A stretch of DNA of 64,000 bases from NVTR01 sp036480115 (lineage in GTDB: Bacteria; Pseudomonadota; Alphaproteobacteria; Rhodobacterales; Rhodobacteraceae), in the NCBI GenBank assembly GCA_965224795.1, contig CBDDAE010000001.1, positions 1,054,001 through 1,118,000 on the forward strand, in the 5' to 3' direction. The position numbers and the translations under genes are program-made. A model generated the notes under the pieces. It did no database searches and was not told the DNA's origin. It saw only the letters and a program-made list of their open reading frames with translations. The number at the start of each line of letters is the position of its first letter. Positions within the stretch are counted from its first letter, which is position 1. Shown in pieces: positions 40,774-49,972 of the stretch.

Positions 40774-42234
40774 TTAATCTTCCACCGTATGAGTCGCAAA
40801 TTCTTCGCGATACCGATCCCATTTGGCCCGGTCCACTTTCCCAGTGGAATCAATGCAATCAGCCGCTCCATATGCCATCGCAAAAGCATGGTGGGTGTTG
40901 TCATGTGCAAACAATCCCTGGCGACCAAAAACCAATATCCCCTCCAAGCCAAGCAGCCATTCGTCAATTAATTCAAACCGAGCTTGATAATCCAGATCAT
41001 AAACCGGATAGGCGTGGCCCAACCGGCGGGTTTCACATCTGATTACGTTTGCAGTTACTGGCAAGCCAAGATCCCCAAGCCAGCCACAAAAGTGATCACC
41101 CAATTCTTCGTCAGACATAGACCACCACTTTTCGCCCGGATCACATGGCAGCTCTGCACACAAGACTGTCACCCCTTTGGGCTCAGAAGTTGCTGAATAG
41201 TTTTTTGGCTCAGACATCCGGCTAATCGGTGTCGATACTTCCGGGAAATAATGTGCGTCGTATTCTGTGAATTGGTCCGTTTCCAAAACCAGGTAAAGCA
41301 ATACCATACCGCGAAATCTAATAGCTTTGGCTGCTTCAACAACGGCCGCGGGTGCCGGTGGGTCCATCAGGCTTACCAATGTGGTCAAGGGAATGCTCGA
41401 CAGTATAAGATCACTTTCCTCGCGCGTCTCGACCTTGCCGTCTTTTGTGTAGACTGCCACAACACGATTGCCCTCACGCCTGATCCGGGTGATTTCAGTA
41501 TTTAGACGAAAATCTGCGCCGTTGGTATTTGCAACCTCAAGCATTTCACCAGAAATTTGGCCAAATCCTTTTCGCGGATAGTAAAACCGACCCGCTGTTG
41601 CACTTCGCAACCCCGGCAACAGGCGCATCATCTTCATAAGAATTTTCCCGACCGAACCGCTGGATACACGTCGTTCAGCCAAAGTGACCGCTAACTTATC
41701 CGGGTCCAAACCCCAAAGTTTTCGAACGTAGGGAAAGTAAAAACTTTCCGAAATAGTCGGACCTAGGCCTTCATACAAGACACTAGAAAAAGATGGCTCA
41801 TCAGTTGACTTACGTCGGAATTTTCCCAAAATACTGTCTGCCATCAAAGAAAATCCAAACCGTTTTGGCAGGTGAATCAAAGCATTGAGCGGCTTCAATG
41901 GAAACCCAATCCAACTTCCCCCAAGCCGAATTCGCCCGTGCCGTGGTCGCAACAACAGATCACCTTTCAGCAATGATTTAACATCTTCAATCACGGCGGG
42001 ATCTGCGACGGGATGAAAACGGTGCGAACCATAATCACACTGTACACCCTCTATCTGAAAGGAAGCAGAATTCCCCCCCGCAGTTGGTGCCCGTTCAATC
42101 ACATCAACCTTGGCCTGGCTGGATTTGGTTAGGGCATAGGCTGCGGCTATACCGGCAGGTCCCGCGCCAAGCACGGTAATTTTGCACCCGCTGTTTTGCG
42201 TGTTCTTCTCAGAATTCTTTTTAGATACAGTCAC
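40774..42234 (-). CDS. FAD-dependent oxidoreductase, UDP-galactopyranose mutase-like (B)
   Basis: 486 residues from a GTG start at 42234 (AAGGGA upstream). ITVLGAGPAGIAAAYALTKS is the FAD loop; then SFQIEGVQCDYGSHRFHPVA, which keeps the G-SHRF core of paralogue A. The C-terminal AYPVYDLDYQARFELIDEW and FGRQGLFAHDNTHHAFAMAY mirror paralogue A with lost Asn/Gln residues. The centre is more diverged. The two are paralogues placed near each other in one glycan cluster, suggesting related but distinct redox steps on sugar or polyprenyl-linked substrates. It is the last gene of the tightly packed 48478-40774 run. Confidence 0.83.
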   Translation of the reverse strand: MTVSKKNSEKNTQNSGCKITVLGAGPAGIAAAYALTKSSQAKVDVIERAPTAGGNSASFQIEGVQCDYGSHRFHPVADPAVIEDVKSLLKGDLLLRPRHGRIRLGGSWIGFPLKPLNALIHLPKRFGFSLMADSILGKFRRKSTDEPSFSSVLYEGLGPTISESFYFPYVRKLWGLDPDKLAVTLAERRVSSGSVGKILMKMMRLLPGLRSATAGRFYYPRKGFGQISGEMLEVANTNGADFRLNTEITRIRREGNRVVAVYTKDGKVETREESDLILSSIPLTTLVSLMDPPAPAAVVEAAKAIRFRGMVLLYLVLETDQFTEYDAHYFPEVSTPISRMSEPKNYSATSEPKGVTVLCAELPCDPGEKWWSMSDEELGDHFCGWLGDLGLPVTANVIRCETRRLGHAYPVYDLDYQARFELIDEWLLGLEGILVFGRQGLFAHDNTHHAFAMAYGAADCIDSTGKVDRAKWDRYREEFATHTVED

Positions 42235-42251
42235 TGGGATAGTCCCTTAAT

Positions 42252-43199
42252 TTAGTTTTCCGGAATTTTTACAGCCGTGCTGGAAAGTGCCAACACTACA
42301 GCGCCGATGCCCCCGGCAATATATAATACAGCCTGCCAAACCAGCCCGGCCGCTACAATTAGTGCGGCACTGGCGCCAAAACCAGACAGGTTAGCAGCCA
42401 ATGCTGCCTCTCTTAGACCAAGTCCATTCAATGATATCGGCAGCACTGCAATAACCTTGGCCAAGGGCCATGCAAACATCCATTGGCCTAACGAAACGTC
42501 GGCGCCAACTCCAAGTGCCAGCCACCAGGACAACGACACCAGAACCATTTGTATCGTCATAGAAAAAGCCAAAAGCAGAGCAAGCAAGCCAGGGTTTTTG
42601 CCAATAATTTTAATAGCGCCGCCAAATTTATCTGCCAAGCTGCGGCCGGGAAGTTTGGGCACCAATTTCCAGGGTAGTGGCAACAACCAGGGCAAGGCCA
42701 TAAAACCAGCTACTACGGCCAGCAACACGCCCCCGGCCCGTATCACCATCACTGTACTTTGTTCACTTTGCCCAGACAGAACAAATCCCACCCCGGCAAG
42801 CGCCAGTAGGGCCAGCATATCGATCAACCGGTCTACAACCGAAACAGCAACAATGCGCGAACCGTCTTTCACAACGGCTTGCGCCATGCCTGCCCGCACC
42901 ACATCCCCACCAGCCGCCCCGGGCAAACAGAGGTTCGCCGCCAGACCCGCAAAATGTGCGCGTATCGCTTGGATCATTGGTAAGCCGCGATCAAGCAGCA
43001 ACCACCATTTCAGGGCAGCCGCAATATGAGCCACAACAAACAAGCACAGGACGGACAAGAAAACAGTCGGCGAAATTGACGCAAAAGCCGTGGCAACATC
43101 CGCCAATGGCAAAAACCAAAAGATGACGCCCAGCAATAAAGCTGAGCCCAGCAATCGCACCAACCAACCACGGTATTTTATGACAAAATCTGCGAGCAT
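42252..43199 (-). CDS. LPG-synthase transmembrane-type (UPF0104) membrane protein, flippase-like
   Basis: 315 residues with about eight hydrophobic helices and the family signature of GDVVRAGMAQAVVKDGSRI, a loop containing ARxxR-like charges after LAANLCLPGAAGGD. Similar proteins (AglD-like) accompany glycosyltransferases and are proposed to flip lipid-linked sugars or act as membrane glycosyltransferase accessory proteins. It lies 7 bp after the GT2 at 43207 in the same direction, as typical for GT2-UPF0104 pairs. There is no lysyl-transfer domain, so it is not an MprF enzyme. Confidence 0.85.
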   Translation of the reverse strand: MLADFVIKYRGWLVRLLGSALLLGVIFWFLPLADVATAFASISPTVFLSVLCLFVVAHIAAALKWWLLLDRGLPMIQAIRAHFAGLAANLCLPGAAGGDVVRAGMAQAVVKDGSRIVAVSVVDRLIDMLALLALAGVGFVLSGQSEQSTVMVIRAGGVLLAVVAGFMALPWLLPLPWKLVPKLPGRSLADKFGGAIKIIGKNPGLLALLLAFSMTIQMVLVSLSWWLALGVGADVSLGQWMFAWPLAKVIAVLPISLNGLGLREAALAANLSGFGASAALIVAAGLVWQAVLYIAGGIGAVVLALSSTAVKIPEN

Positions 43200-43206
43200 T
43201 TGTTTA

Positions 43207-44133
43207 CTAAGGCCGTAAATGCAGGCGCGAAATCATGTCCGCTATCAGTCCTAAGGACCAAATCATTATTGCTGCCAGGAATGAAAAGATGGCCGATTCA
43301 CTTAGATTCCATTGAGTAATGTCATAGGCCAGTTTTACAAATCCCATAACAAAGAACACGAGCCCGGCCGGAATGAAAAACCTCAGCGGGTTAAACAAAA
43401 CAGTCACCCGCAGCACGAGAATGATGAAATTCAGAAAATCAATGGGCCGAATTTTTGATTTCCCAACCCTTTTGCCATAGTCAATCGGCGTATAGATCAT
43501 TCGTTTTCCGTTACATGACATGCATAATGTAATTGTGGTGGTGAATGAAAAATTCTGCGGCAGCAGCGGTAAAAACGGAATTAGTTCGCTCTTGCGAAAA
43601 ACCCGCAACCCGGAATTCAAGTCATTCAAACGACGCTCAGCAAGAAATGAAGCCAATTTGTTCAACAAGTATTTAGCCGGTTTTCTGATCATTGGCACAT
43701 TGCGCATTCCTGCGCCGCGATCGCCAACCACCATGTCCTGCGTCCGGCATTTTTCAAGCATGTCAGGCAGATACTTAGCCGGATAGGTACCATCCGCATC
43801 CAGGATCGCAACATATTCGTACTGGGCACGTTTAACGCCACGTTTTAGCGATGCGCCGTAACCTGAATTGATCTCATTAAAGTCCACCGTTGCACCGCTT
43901 GCTTCGGCTTCTGCGCGGGTGTTGTCTTCGGAACCATCATCAACAACAATTATCTCATATGGAATACCCATAGGGGCCAGGTGAGATTCGACATCGGCCA
44001 CAGTGGCGCGAACGGCGCCCTCCTCGTTGAAGGCCGGAATTACTACGCTAAGTGAAAGCCCCTCATGTGGGCTAACCAGGGTTGTGGCCGATTTCTTGCG
44101 TTTACGTGCTTTTGTCTTCGTAGAAACTGCCAT
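43207..44133 (-). CDS. GT2 glycosyltransferase with C-terminal transmembrane segment (polyprenyl-phosphate sugar synthase-like)
   Basis: 308 residues. The GT-A fold is seen in SLSVVIPAFNEEGAVRATVA, IIVVDDGSEDNTRAEAEA, AILDADGTYPAKYLPDM (the DxD-type metal site) and NSGYGASLKRGVKRA. Two hydrophobic helices at the C-terminus (about 245-270 and 282-302) resemble the DPM1/ArnC/GtrB group, which makes a polyprenyl-phosphate-linked sugar at the membrane. The N-terminal ~20 residues are Lys/Arg-rich. It is followed by the UPF0104 protein, a common pairing. A donor sugar cannot be named. Confidence 0.9.
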   Translation of the reverse strand: MAVSTKTKARKRKKSATTLVSPHEGLSLSVVIPAFNEEGAVRATVADVESHLAPMGIPYEIIVVDDGSEDNTRAEAEASGATVDFNEINSGYGASLKRGVKRAQYEYVAILDADGTYPAKYLPDMLEKCRTQDMVVGDRGAGMRNVPMIRKPAKYLLNKLASFLAERRLNDLNSGLRVFRKSELIPFLPLLPQNFSFTTTITLCMSCNGKRMIYTPIDYGKRVGKSKIRPIDFLNFIILVLRVTVLFNPLRFFIPAGLVFFVMGFVKLAYDITQWNLSESAIFSFLAAIMIWSLGLIADMISRLHLRP

Positions 44134-44193
44134 TATTTATCATCTCTCCTTCGGCGCGATTGCCGAAAATATGTTGTTATAACGATCCCTAAT

Positions 44194-45231
44194 TTAGGGA
44201 ACCTGAAGCCGATCTTTTTTTCCAAGTATATGATATTCAAACAGGCACCAAACAAAGGCGCTTGCCGAATAAATATAGTAAAACTGGTGGTACAAAAGTG
44301 ATCCAGCCGCAAATACCCACCCGCCATGGCGTACCAGAAAAGCCGCAAAATCTCGGTTTAGCCATAGGACGAGCAACATCAATGCCAAAACCGCTGGCCA
44401 AATGCTGGGAACGAATATCAGACTAAATAATCCCCCGACAAAAAGCCCGGCAACTGCAGCCTTTAGTCGCTCTGCCTTGCTGGTGTTCAGGTCATTCAGT
44501 ATTGGACCCTTGGAAATCATCAACCGTGACCAGGGCAATGCACGCCGAAATATATCGGTGAATATTGCATTTCGTGGGCTCCAGACTTTCAAATGTTTTC
44601 CCAGTAAATCCGGTGCCAGAATAATACGACCACCCGCCTGGCGAATACGGTAGCCCAATTCAATATCTTCAATCGAAGGCACCCGGTAAGTTTCAACATC
44701 AAAGCCACCAACTTTTCGGAAAAATTCAGCATCCAGCGCGCCGCAACCTGCCCAGAAAGTCGTGGCCTCGCGCTGCGCTATCTGATGATAATATCGGTGT
44801 GTCAGATTTTTATACCGGGAAAACCAAGGCGTACCATCCGGGGTTTCATCATAGGAACCAAACACGGCTTTGACATCCGGTTCCGAGAATGCTGCCCGGA
44901 TTTTTTCAGGACCACCGAGGGCGGCAATAACATCTGAATCAACCAGCCAAAGAATAGATTTATTTGTTTGTTCGGCAGCCAAATTACGTGCCACTCCCGG
45001 TCCACCATTGGCTGGCGTAACAATAACACGGGCCCCCAATTCCCGCGCCACTTCCGCAGTGTTATCAGGCGAACAATCATCGACAACGATCACCTCCTGC
45101 ACTTCACCGGCCTCAAGCATTGCCATTAACGGCTGTAAAACACGAGGCAGAAGATGTGCAGCATTATATGCCGGCACAACTACACAAATAGATCTTGCCT
45201 CTGCTGCCCCTGATTTGTTTTCAATAGTCAT
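44194..45231 (-). CDS. GT2 glycosyltransferase, membrane associated
   Basis: 345 residues. GT-A motifs: SICVVVPAYNAAHLLPRVL, EVIVVDDCSPDNTAEVA, GGPGVARNLAAEQ, LWLVDSDVIAALGG, and the acceptor-side PSIEDIELGYRIRQAGGRI with ED where the catalytic base lies. Two to three hydrophobic helices in the last third (LKAAVAGLFVGGLFSLIFV, WPAVLALMLLVLWL) anchor it. It overlaps the upstream membrane-protein gene by 4 bp and is 60 bp before the GT2 at 43207, both on the minus strand. It probably transfers a sugar onto a lipid-linked acceptor or polymer. Confidence 0.9.
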   Translation of the reverse strand: MTIENKSGAAEARSICVVVPAYNAAHLLPRVLQPLMAMLEAGEVQEVIVVDDCSPDNTAEVARELGARVIVTPANGGPGVARNLAAEQTNKSILWLVDSDVIAALGGPEKIRAAFSEPDVKAVFGSYDETPDGTPWFSRYKNLTHRYYHQIAQREATTFWAGCGALDAEFFRKVGGFDVETYRVPSIEDIELGYRIRQAGGRIILAPDLLGKHLKVWSPRNAIFTDIFRRALPWSRLMISKGPILNDLNTSKAERLKAAVAGLFVGGLFSLIFVPSIWPAVLALMLLVLWLNRDFAAFLVRHGGWVFAAGSLLYHQFYYIYSASAFVWCLFEYHILGKKDRLQVP

Positions 45232-46802
45232 GTCTTTCGCCCTGTGGCAACTTTTCCGTCCTTAGCAACTGCGCTTTGGTTATTCCAAGACCCAGCAAAG
45301 TATGGCGTAAAAATTAGGCAAAATGTTGCGGCAAACGGTAAAAGCCAAATTACCCGTGATCCGTAGCGTGTGGCAGGCTGCGAAACACCACCCAAAATGA
45401 AGGCGTTCGCCAAAATACCCAATCCAATCACAATGACCAAAATACGTACCTGCCCCGGCAAAAGGCGCGGCCACAGGACTAAAACAGCTGCTACTGAGAA
45501 TGAAATCCCATACAGTAATTGGTGCAGTATATTTACCGGGCCAAGCCAGGACACATCGCTGGTTAAACGCCCGTCTTCAAATCCACCGTCAGACAACCCA
45601 TTTAGCGCGTCCATAAATTTTATAATTTCGGCGGACTGAAGCGTCATGTCGACACTGTTCATTTTGACCTGGACCAATGTATTTCTTAAGAACGAAATTG
45701 CGGTACGAAACGGGTATTGTTTTAGAACATCAAAGAAAAATCCAAACTGACGGTTCGCGATCTCTTTTTGTTCAGAATATTCGATAAACTGAAATGACCC
45801 CAGGTGGGACTCTCTTGAAAACAGAATATGTGACGCTGTAAACCGCATCGGATCGTCCGAGATGGACAAAGACTGAAACAGCTTACAAGTTGGGATGTCA
45901 TCGCTGGGGCAATGGCTTTCCAAGTAATCATAACCAACCTGATCATGGATCAGACGGGCGGTCAGAAATGGCAAAATGGTTACTTCCTTGCCAGAATTTG
46001 AACTTACAGCGGCGCGAAATCCAAACTGTTCACCAGCCCCTACACCCAACAGCATCACTACCAACAACGGGGCGAACCACCACATCTTTCGACTATACAA
46101 AAATGCTAAAACCAAAATACATGGGAACAACAAAACCGCCATCGCAATATGGGAAATATGCACAACAATCGCTAACCCAGCCAACGAAAATGCAAATAAA
46201 ATTTCCCACCACAACATGGTTCTTGAATACGCTGTAAGCGTGGCCAGCATCAGAATCAAAATAGGTGCAAAAATATCAGGCATAATAAATGCCACGTAAA
46301 ACGGTAAAGAACCCAGCGACGACAGAAGAACTGTTAATCCAACACTTTTTGCAACAGACATATCCGCGAAAAAATGCCGGGCTGTGATGCGAATAGGCAA
46401 CCAGATAGCTGCCAGCACCAATGCCGCATGAATCCAGGCAATAGCCTCAAGGTGGCGAAGCGAAGCAAGTCCACCAACAATCACTGAATAGACAGGTGAG
46501 CGCGTCCCCCCAACTGCACGAACCGTTTCCTTAGGGTCAAGCTCGGCAACCACCGAACCATCCAAATTTAAAGCAGCGTTTCGTACTGTCGGAATATCAA
46601 AAAAGTGGCTAAGCAGACCATAGCCCCTGTCGATGTATGAACCGGTGTCAAAGTAAAACGTTGGACCGCCATTCAAAAAATAGATGTAAAGGCATCCAAC
46701 TAACGCAACAAAAAACCAGAGAACTCCTGCAACACCACCCCTAAATGCCGGTGCGGAAGACCCCCCCTTTCCATCCGTGATATTTGCTGGGCTTTCTTGC
46801 AT
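45228..46802 (-). CDS. large multi-span membrane protein, possibly a GT-C-type glycosyltransferase
   Basis: 524 residues with about 10-11 hydrophobic segments. The N-terminal periplasmic loop has YFDTGSYIDRGYGLL, a D-containing motif that could correspond to the catalytic acidic loop of GT-C glycosyltransferases after the first helix. The long soluble stretch (residues ~280-400) lies between helices. Nothing identifies it as a Wzy polymerase, but it could substitute for one. It sits between UXS and GT2 genes and has 4-bp overlap with the downstream GT2. The function is inferred from position only. Confidence 0.65.
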   Translation of the reverse strand: MQESPANITDGKGGSSAPAFRGGVAGVLWFFVALVGCLYIYFLNGGPTFYFDTGSYIDRGYGLLSHFFDIPTVRNAALNLDGSVVAELDPKETVRAVGGTRSPVYSVIVGGLASLRHLEAIAWIHAALVLAAIWLPIRITARHFFADMSVAKSVGLTVLLSSLGSLPFYVAFIMPDIFAPILILMLATLTAYSRTMLWWEILFAFSLAGLAIVVHISHIAMAVLLFPCILVLAFLYSRKMWWFAPLLVVMLLGVGAGEQFGFRAAVSSNSGKEVTILPFLTARLIHDQVGYDYLESHCPSDDIPTCKLFQSLSISDDPMRFTASHILFSRESHLGSFQFIEYSEQKEIANRQFGFFFDVLKQYPFRTAISFLRNTLVQVKMNSVDMTLQSAEIIKFMDALNGLSDGGFEDGRLTSDVSWLGPVNILHQLLYGISFSVAAVLVLWPRLLPGQVRILVIVIGLGILANAFILGGVSQPATRYGSRVIWLLPFAATFCLIFTPYFAGSWNNQSAVAKDGKVATGRKT

Positions 46803-46811
46803 AAGACCTGC

Positions 46812-47771
46812 TCACACAGCTGAATTGGATTTACTGGCGGAAAAATAATTGATCGTTGCATCCAGGCCTTCAGCCAATTTGATTTTTGGCTCCCAATTCA
46901 AATTGGCCCGGGCCAAAGTTAAATCTGGGCGGCGCTGAACCGGATCATCCTGCGGTAGCTCTTTGAAAATCAACTTAGATTTCGAACCCGTTTTCGCTAT
47001 GATCTGTTCGGCCAATTCACGGATTGTCATTTCCACGGAATTCCCCAAATTCACCGGGCCAATAAATTCCTTGGGTGAATTCATCAACTGTACCAACCCT
47101 TCGATCAGGTCCGAAACATAACAAAATGAACGCGTTTGCTGGCCTTCGCCATAAATTGTTATGGGTTCATTCGCCAAAGCTTGCATAATAAAATTGGAAA
47201 CAACCCGGCCATCATTTTCAGCCATACGTGGGCCGTATGTATTGAAAATCCGAGCCACCTTGATTTCAAGATCATGTTGTCGATGGTAGTCGAAAAATAA
47301 CGTTTCTGCGCAGCGCTTACCTTCATCGTAGCAAGACCGCGCGCCTATCGGGTTGACGTTCCCCCAATAATCTTCGGTTTGCGGATGAACCGTGGGATCA
47401 CCGTAAACCTCGGAAGTTGAAGCCTGCAAAATTCGGGCATCTAGTCGTTTGGCCAGCCCCAACATATTGATCGCGCCAATAACTGAGGTCTTGGTGGTTT
47501 GCACTGGGTCGTGCTGGTAGTGGATCGGCGACGCAGGGCAGGCCAAATTATAAATCTGATCCACTTCGATATACAGTGGAAAGGTCACGTCATGGCGCAT
47601 TAGTTCAAAACGTTTATTTTCCAGCAAATGCGCAACATTTGAACGGCGACCGGTGAAATAGTTGTCAACACACAGAACTTCGTGGCCTTCTTTGATAAGC
47701 CTTTCGCAAAGATGCGAGCCCAAAAATCCAGCGCCACCTGTGACCAGAATACGTTTCATTGTTTTGCTCAT
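46812..47771 (-). CDS. UDP-glucuronate decarboxylase (UDP-xylose synthase)
   Basis: 319-residue extended SDR protein. MKRILVTGGAGFLGSHLCERL holds the GxxGxxG; NLACPASPIHYQHDPVQTTK and TSTSEVYGDPTVHPQTE give the Thr/Ser catalytic region; SCYDEGKRCAETLFFDY carries the YxxxK pair and the UXS-specific EGKR; ARIFNTYGPRMAENDGRVVS is the family signature. UXS turns UDP-glucuronate into UDP-xylose. It starts at 47771 with overlap to the CmoA-like gene. It implies that the cluster uses xylose or a derivative. No UDP-glucose dehydrogenase is in the window. Confidence 0.94.
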   Translation of the reverse strand: MSKTMKRILVTGGAGFLGSHLCERLIKEGHEVLCVDNYFTGRRSNVAHLLENKRFELMRHDVTFPLYIEVDQIYNLACPASPIHYQHDPVQTTKTSVIGAINMLGLAKRLDARILQASTSEVYGDPTVHPQTEDYWGNVNPIGARSCYDEGKRCAETLFFDYHRQHDLEIKVARIFNTYGPRMAENDGRVVSNFIMQALANEPITIYGEGQQTRSFCYVSDLIEGLVQLMNSPKEFIGPVNLGNSVEMTIRELAEQIIAKTGSKSKLIFKELPQDDPVQRRPDLTLARANLNWEPKIKLAEGLDATINYFSASKSNSAV

Positions 47772-48478
47772 TTGATTGCCAGGAAACCCTCAAAACAAAG
47801 GTACTTTTGTATTGTCATGACATCTTCGAAACCGGCCCTATCCAATAAGTCAAGATTGCCTTGTGTTGAAAAAGGTTCCAGCACGCCTTTTAGGCTTCGG
47901 GATTTTTCAACAATCTCTTCGCTGGAAAAGCCATTATTGGTTTTGAATTCATTATAAAGCTGCGAAATAATATCCTGAAAACGCGCATCTGGACCGCGAA
48001 CCTTTTCGAATAATACGAATGCGCCACCCCAGTTCAGCGTCTCATATATCTTTTCAAACAGTTCCTGGCGATGGCGTGGCGGTATGAATTGCATGGTGTA
48101 GTAACTTACAATCATATCCGATTTTTCCAGATCCATTAATCTGGCATCGTCATGTAATATCTGAATTGAAGGGATATCTTTGCAATGCTCGACGGCTGCT
48201 TTCACCATTGCTTTCTCGACATCAATACCAACCCAACTAGCATCAGGTTTACCGGCATTATGCTCTGCAAGTTTTCGTAACAACTCACCGGTAGAGGTTC
48301 CAATCTCATAGATGACGCTATCATTTTTAACAAAGAAATCTGATACTTGGCACACTAGTTCGTGCCCCATCTCATAAAGCGGCACGGAAGACTTGATATG
48401 GTCAACAAACGTATTGGGAACGTCATCACCGAATGTCCAACTGGCATTTTTTGCCGAAATTTTTTGTCCTACACCCAT
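47768..48478 (-). CDS. CmoA-like SAM-dependent methyltransferase
   Basis: 236 residues. WTFGDDVPNTFVDHIKSSVP, YEIGTSTGELLRKLAEH (SAM motif I), WVGIDVEKAMVKAAVEHC, YYTMQFIPPRHRQELFEKI and NWGGAFVLFEKVRGPD align with CmoA over nearly the full length, as does NNGFSSEEIVEKSRSLKGVL. CmoA makes carboxy-SAM for tRNA wobble modification. At the position I align with CmoA Arg199 (SQKRS in E. coli) it has Ser with Arg one residue later, so carboxy-SAM binding is uncertain. Placement before UXS and GTs suggests a glycan or glycolipid role instead. Translation starts behind an exceptional Shine-Dalgarno; its stop overlaps UXS. Confidence 0.75.
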   Translation of the reverse strand: MGVGQKISAKNASWTFGDDVPNTFVDHIKSSVPLYEMGHELVCQVSDFFVKNDSVIYEIGTSTGELLRKLAEHNAGKPDASWVGIDVEKAMVKAAVEHCKDIPSIQILHDDARLMDLEKSDMIVSYYTMQFIPPRHRQELFEKIYETLNWGGAFVLFEKVRGPDARFQDIISQLYNEFKTNNGFSSEEIVEKSRSLKGVLEPFSTQGNLDLLDRAGFEDVMTIQKYLCFEGFLAIK

Positions 48479-48480
48479 GT

Positions 48481-48493
48481 GATCACCTCCTTA
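48481..48493 (-). promoter_or_regulatory. 13-nt perfect Shine-Dalgarno sequence of the CmoA-like gene
   Basis: On the minus strand TAAGGAGGTGATC is complementary to the whole 3' end of 16S rRNA (GATCACCTCCTTA), with the GGAGG core 7 nt before the ATG at 48478. Ordinary genes in this window have 4-6 matching bases. It predicts strong translation of the first gene of the 48478-40774 operon. Confidence 0.8.
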
Positions 48494-48736
48494 CGCAAAC
48501 GCTGCTTCTTATATCAATTTTCTGGCCAACAAAGGCAAATGTGCAAACATAGAGAAAATCCATTGCCTGCCTATAGTTTTTTGTCCACGTACAATTAAAA
48601 AATCTCTGATTGATGTAATAAAATTATGGTTTTGGGTTCTTTTTGTTGTTGAACCACTGATTAATCAGCCTAGTGACCATCAAAGGCCAATTTTCAGACC
48701 ATATTATGGCAAACTACTGTTGACGAAGGACCTGAG
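48494..48736. promoter_or_regulatory. A/T-rich intergenic region with a 12-bp palindrome
   Basis: No gene is visible. CTGATTAATCAG at 48657-48668 is a perfect palindrome. The gap lies before the strongly translated CmoA-like gene and after the GT4 gene, so it should hold the promoter for the 48478-40774 unit on the minus strand. I could not identify a convincing -35/-10 pair. Confidence 0.4.
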
Positions 48737-49972
48737 CTAACCGTGTTTAACTTGCTTTGCGTGTTCCACCTGTTGAATAATCTCAAAATATTTTTCCATT
48801 GCTACGTTTTCCGTCCAATATTGAAGATATGCTGCTTTCGCCTTTTTTCCCATATTGGTTGCAATTTCTGGCTTTTGCGAAAAAGAAGTTAGCGCCTGAT
48901 TCAATGATCCCCGATCGTTAAATAGCTGACCACCACCGGACATCCTGATAATTTCAGGGAATGGACCTAGATCGCGGGCAATTATCGGCGTGCCTTCTCG
49001 AAAAGCTTCCAAAACAACCAATGGAAAAACCTCATAGCAAAGCGACGGGGTTAAGACTGCAATCGCGTCGCGATAAAGCGTTCGCAGTTGCGACATATCC
49101 TGGCGGCCAAGGAAGCGAATGTTCTTGGCCCCCCCCGACATCTTCCGAAGCTCATTTTCAAATTCTCCGGCCCCGGCGATTAGTAGATCTGCCTGAATGC
49201 CATCAACAAACTGCGGAATGATATCTTGAAGTCCCTTGATCGTTTCTAACCTACCAGCAAACAAAAAATATGGCCGCCTATTTTGGCGTTCCTGATACGT
49301 TGGGCTGGCTTCATCTAGTAGGAAAGATGGTACGACAACCATTGGCCGTTTAAATCCAAACCGGCGATGATTATCCGCCGCAGATTGGCTAAGGGTCATA
49401 AAGACATCTACATTGTCAGCCATTCGTTCAATCAAGCCTGTTGCCCGCCATAACTGGGGGGGCCGCCCACTGCGTATTACGCAAGAAATACAGGATTTTT
49501 TCTTACATAACTCACGTCCATTTTTCCAAAGAGTATGGCTTGGACATACCAGCCAATGTTCGTGGGCTGTATGCAGCTTTATTCCTGTACCGACCGCCCA
49601 AATCCCAGGCCCCCCAACCAACGAAATATTATGGTAATGAATGACGTCAAATCTATTCGTCAGCAACGCCTTCAACTGGTTTCGATGCGTTGTCGGTCTA
49701 CCCGTCTGCTGAACCCCAAGTGAAGATAGTAAAGCACTACGCCCCGTTAGCCGCCGCACGACAATTCCATCATCTTGTTCGACTATTATTTCAGGTTTAT
49801 CTTTGGCCAAGGTCAGATAGCCGTCTGTATCGTGAATAACCTCTACATAATGTCCCCTGGCAATTAGTGCCAAAGCCAAGCGCTTAATATAAATACCGTC
49901 CCCGCCAAAATTGTATGGCGGATAAAATGTTGTAACCAAAGCAATTTTTAACGGTCGCATTTCTTTATTCAT
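48737..49972 (-). CDS. GT4-family glycosyltransferase
   Basis: About 411 residues (start at 49972, MNKEMRPLKI, overlapping the preceding gene; alternatives at 49984 and 49960). Two Rossmann domains of GT-B. N-terminal IALVTTFYPPYNFGGDGIYI and HYHNISLVGG are characteristic; C-terminal FLFAGRLETIKGLQDIIPQF, LIAGAGEFENELRK and TPSLCYEVFPLVVLEAFREG provide the donor-binding E-x7-E. CPSHTLWKNGRELCKKKSCI holds four Cys that may bind zinc, as in some GT4 proteins. It is the last gene of the 55469-48737 unit; the donor sugar is unknown. Confidence 0.92.
   Translation of the reverse strand: MNKEMRPLKIALVTTFYPPYNFGGDGIYIKRLALALIARGHYVEVIHDTDGYLTLAKDKPEIIVEQDDGIVVRRLTGRSALLSSLGVQQTGRPTTHRNQLKALLTNRFDVIHYHNISLVGGPGIWAVGTGIKLHTAHEHWLVCPSHTLWKNGRELCKKKSCISCVIRSGRPPQLWRATGLIERMADNVDVFMTLSQSAADNHRRFGFKRPMVVVPSFLLDEASPTYQERQNRRPYFLFAGRLETIKGLQDIIPQFVDGIQADLLIAGAGEFENELRKMSGGAKNIRFLGRQDMSQLRTLYRDAIAVLTPSLCYEVFPLVVLEAFREGTPIIARDLGPFPEIIRMSGGGQLFNDRGSLNQALTSFSQKPEIATNMGKKAKAAYLQYWTENVAMEKYFEIIQQVEHAKQVKHG

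Noticed and set aside
47768..48478. Housekeeping cmoA annotation
   Set aside because: No cmoB partner, a glycan-cluster context and an altered Arg199 position make the tRNA-modification role uncertain, so no gene symbol is given.
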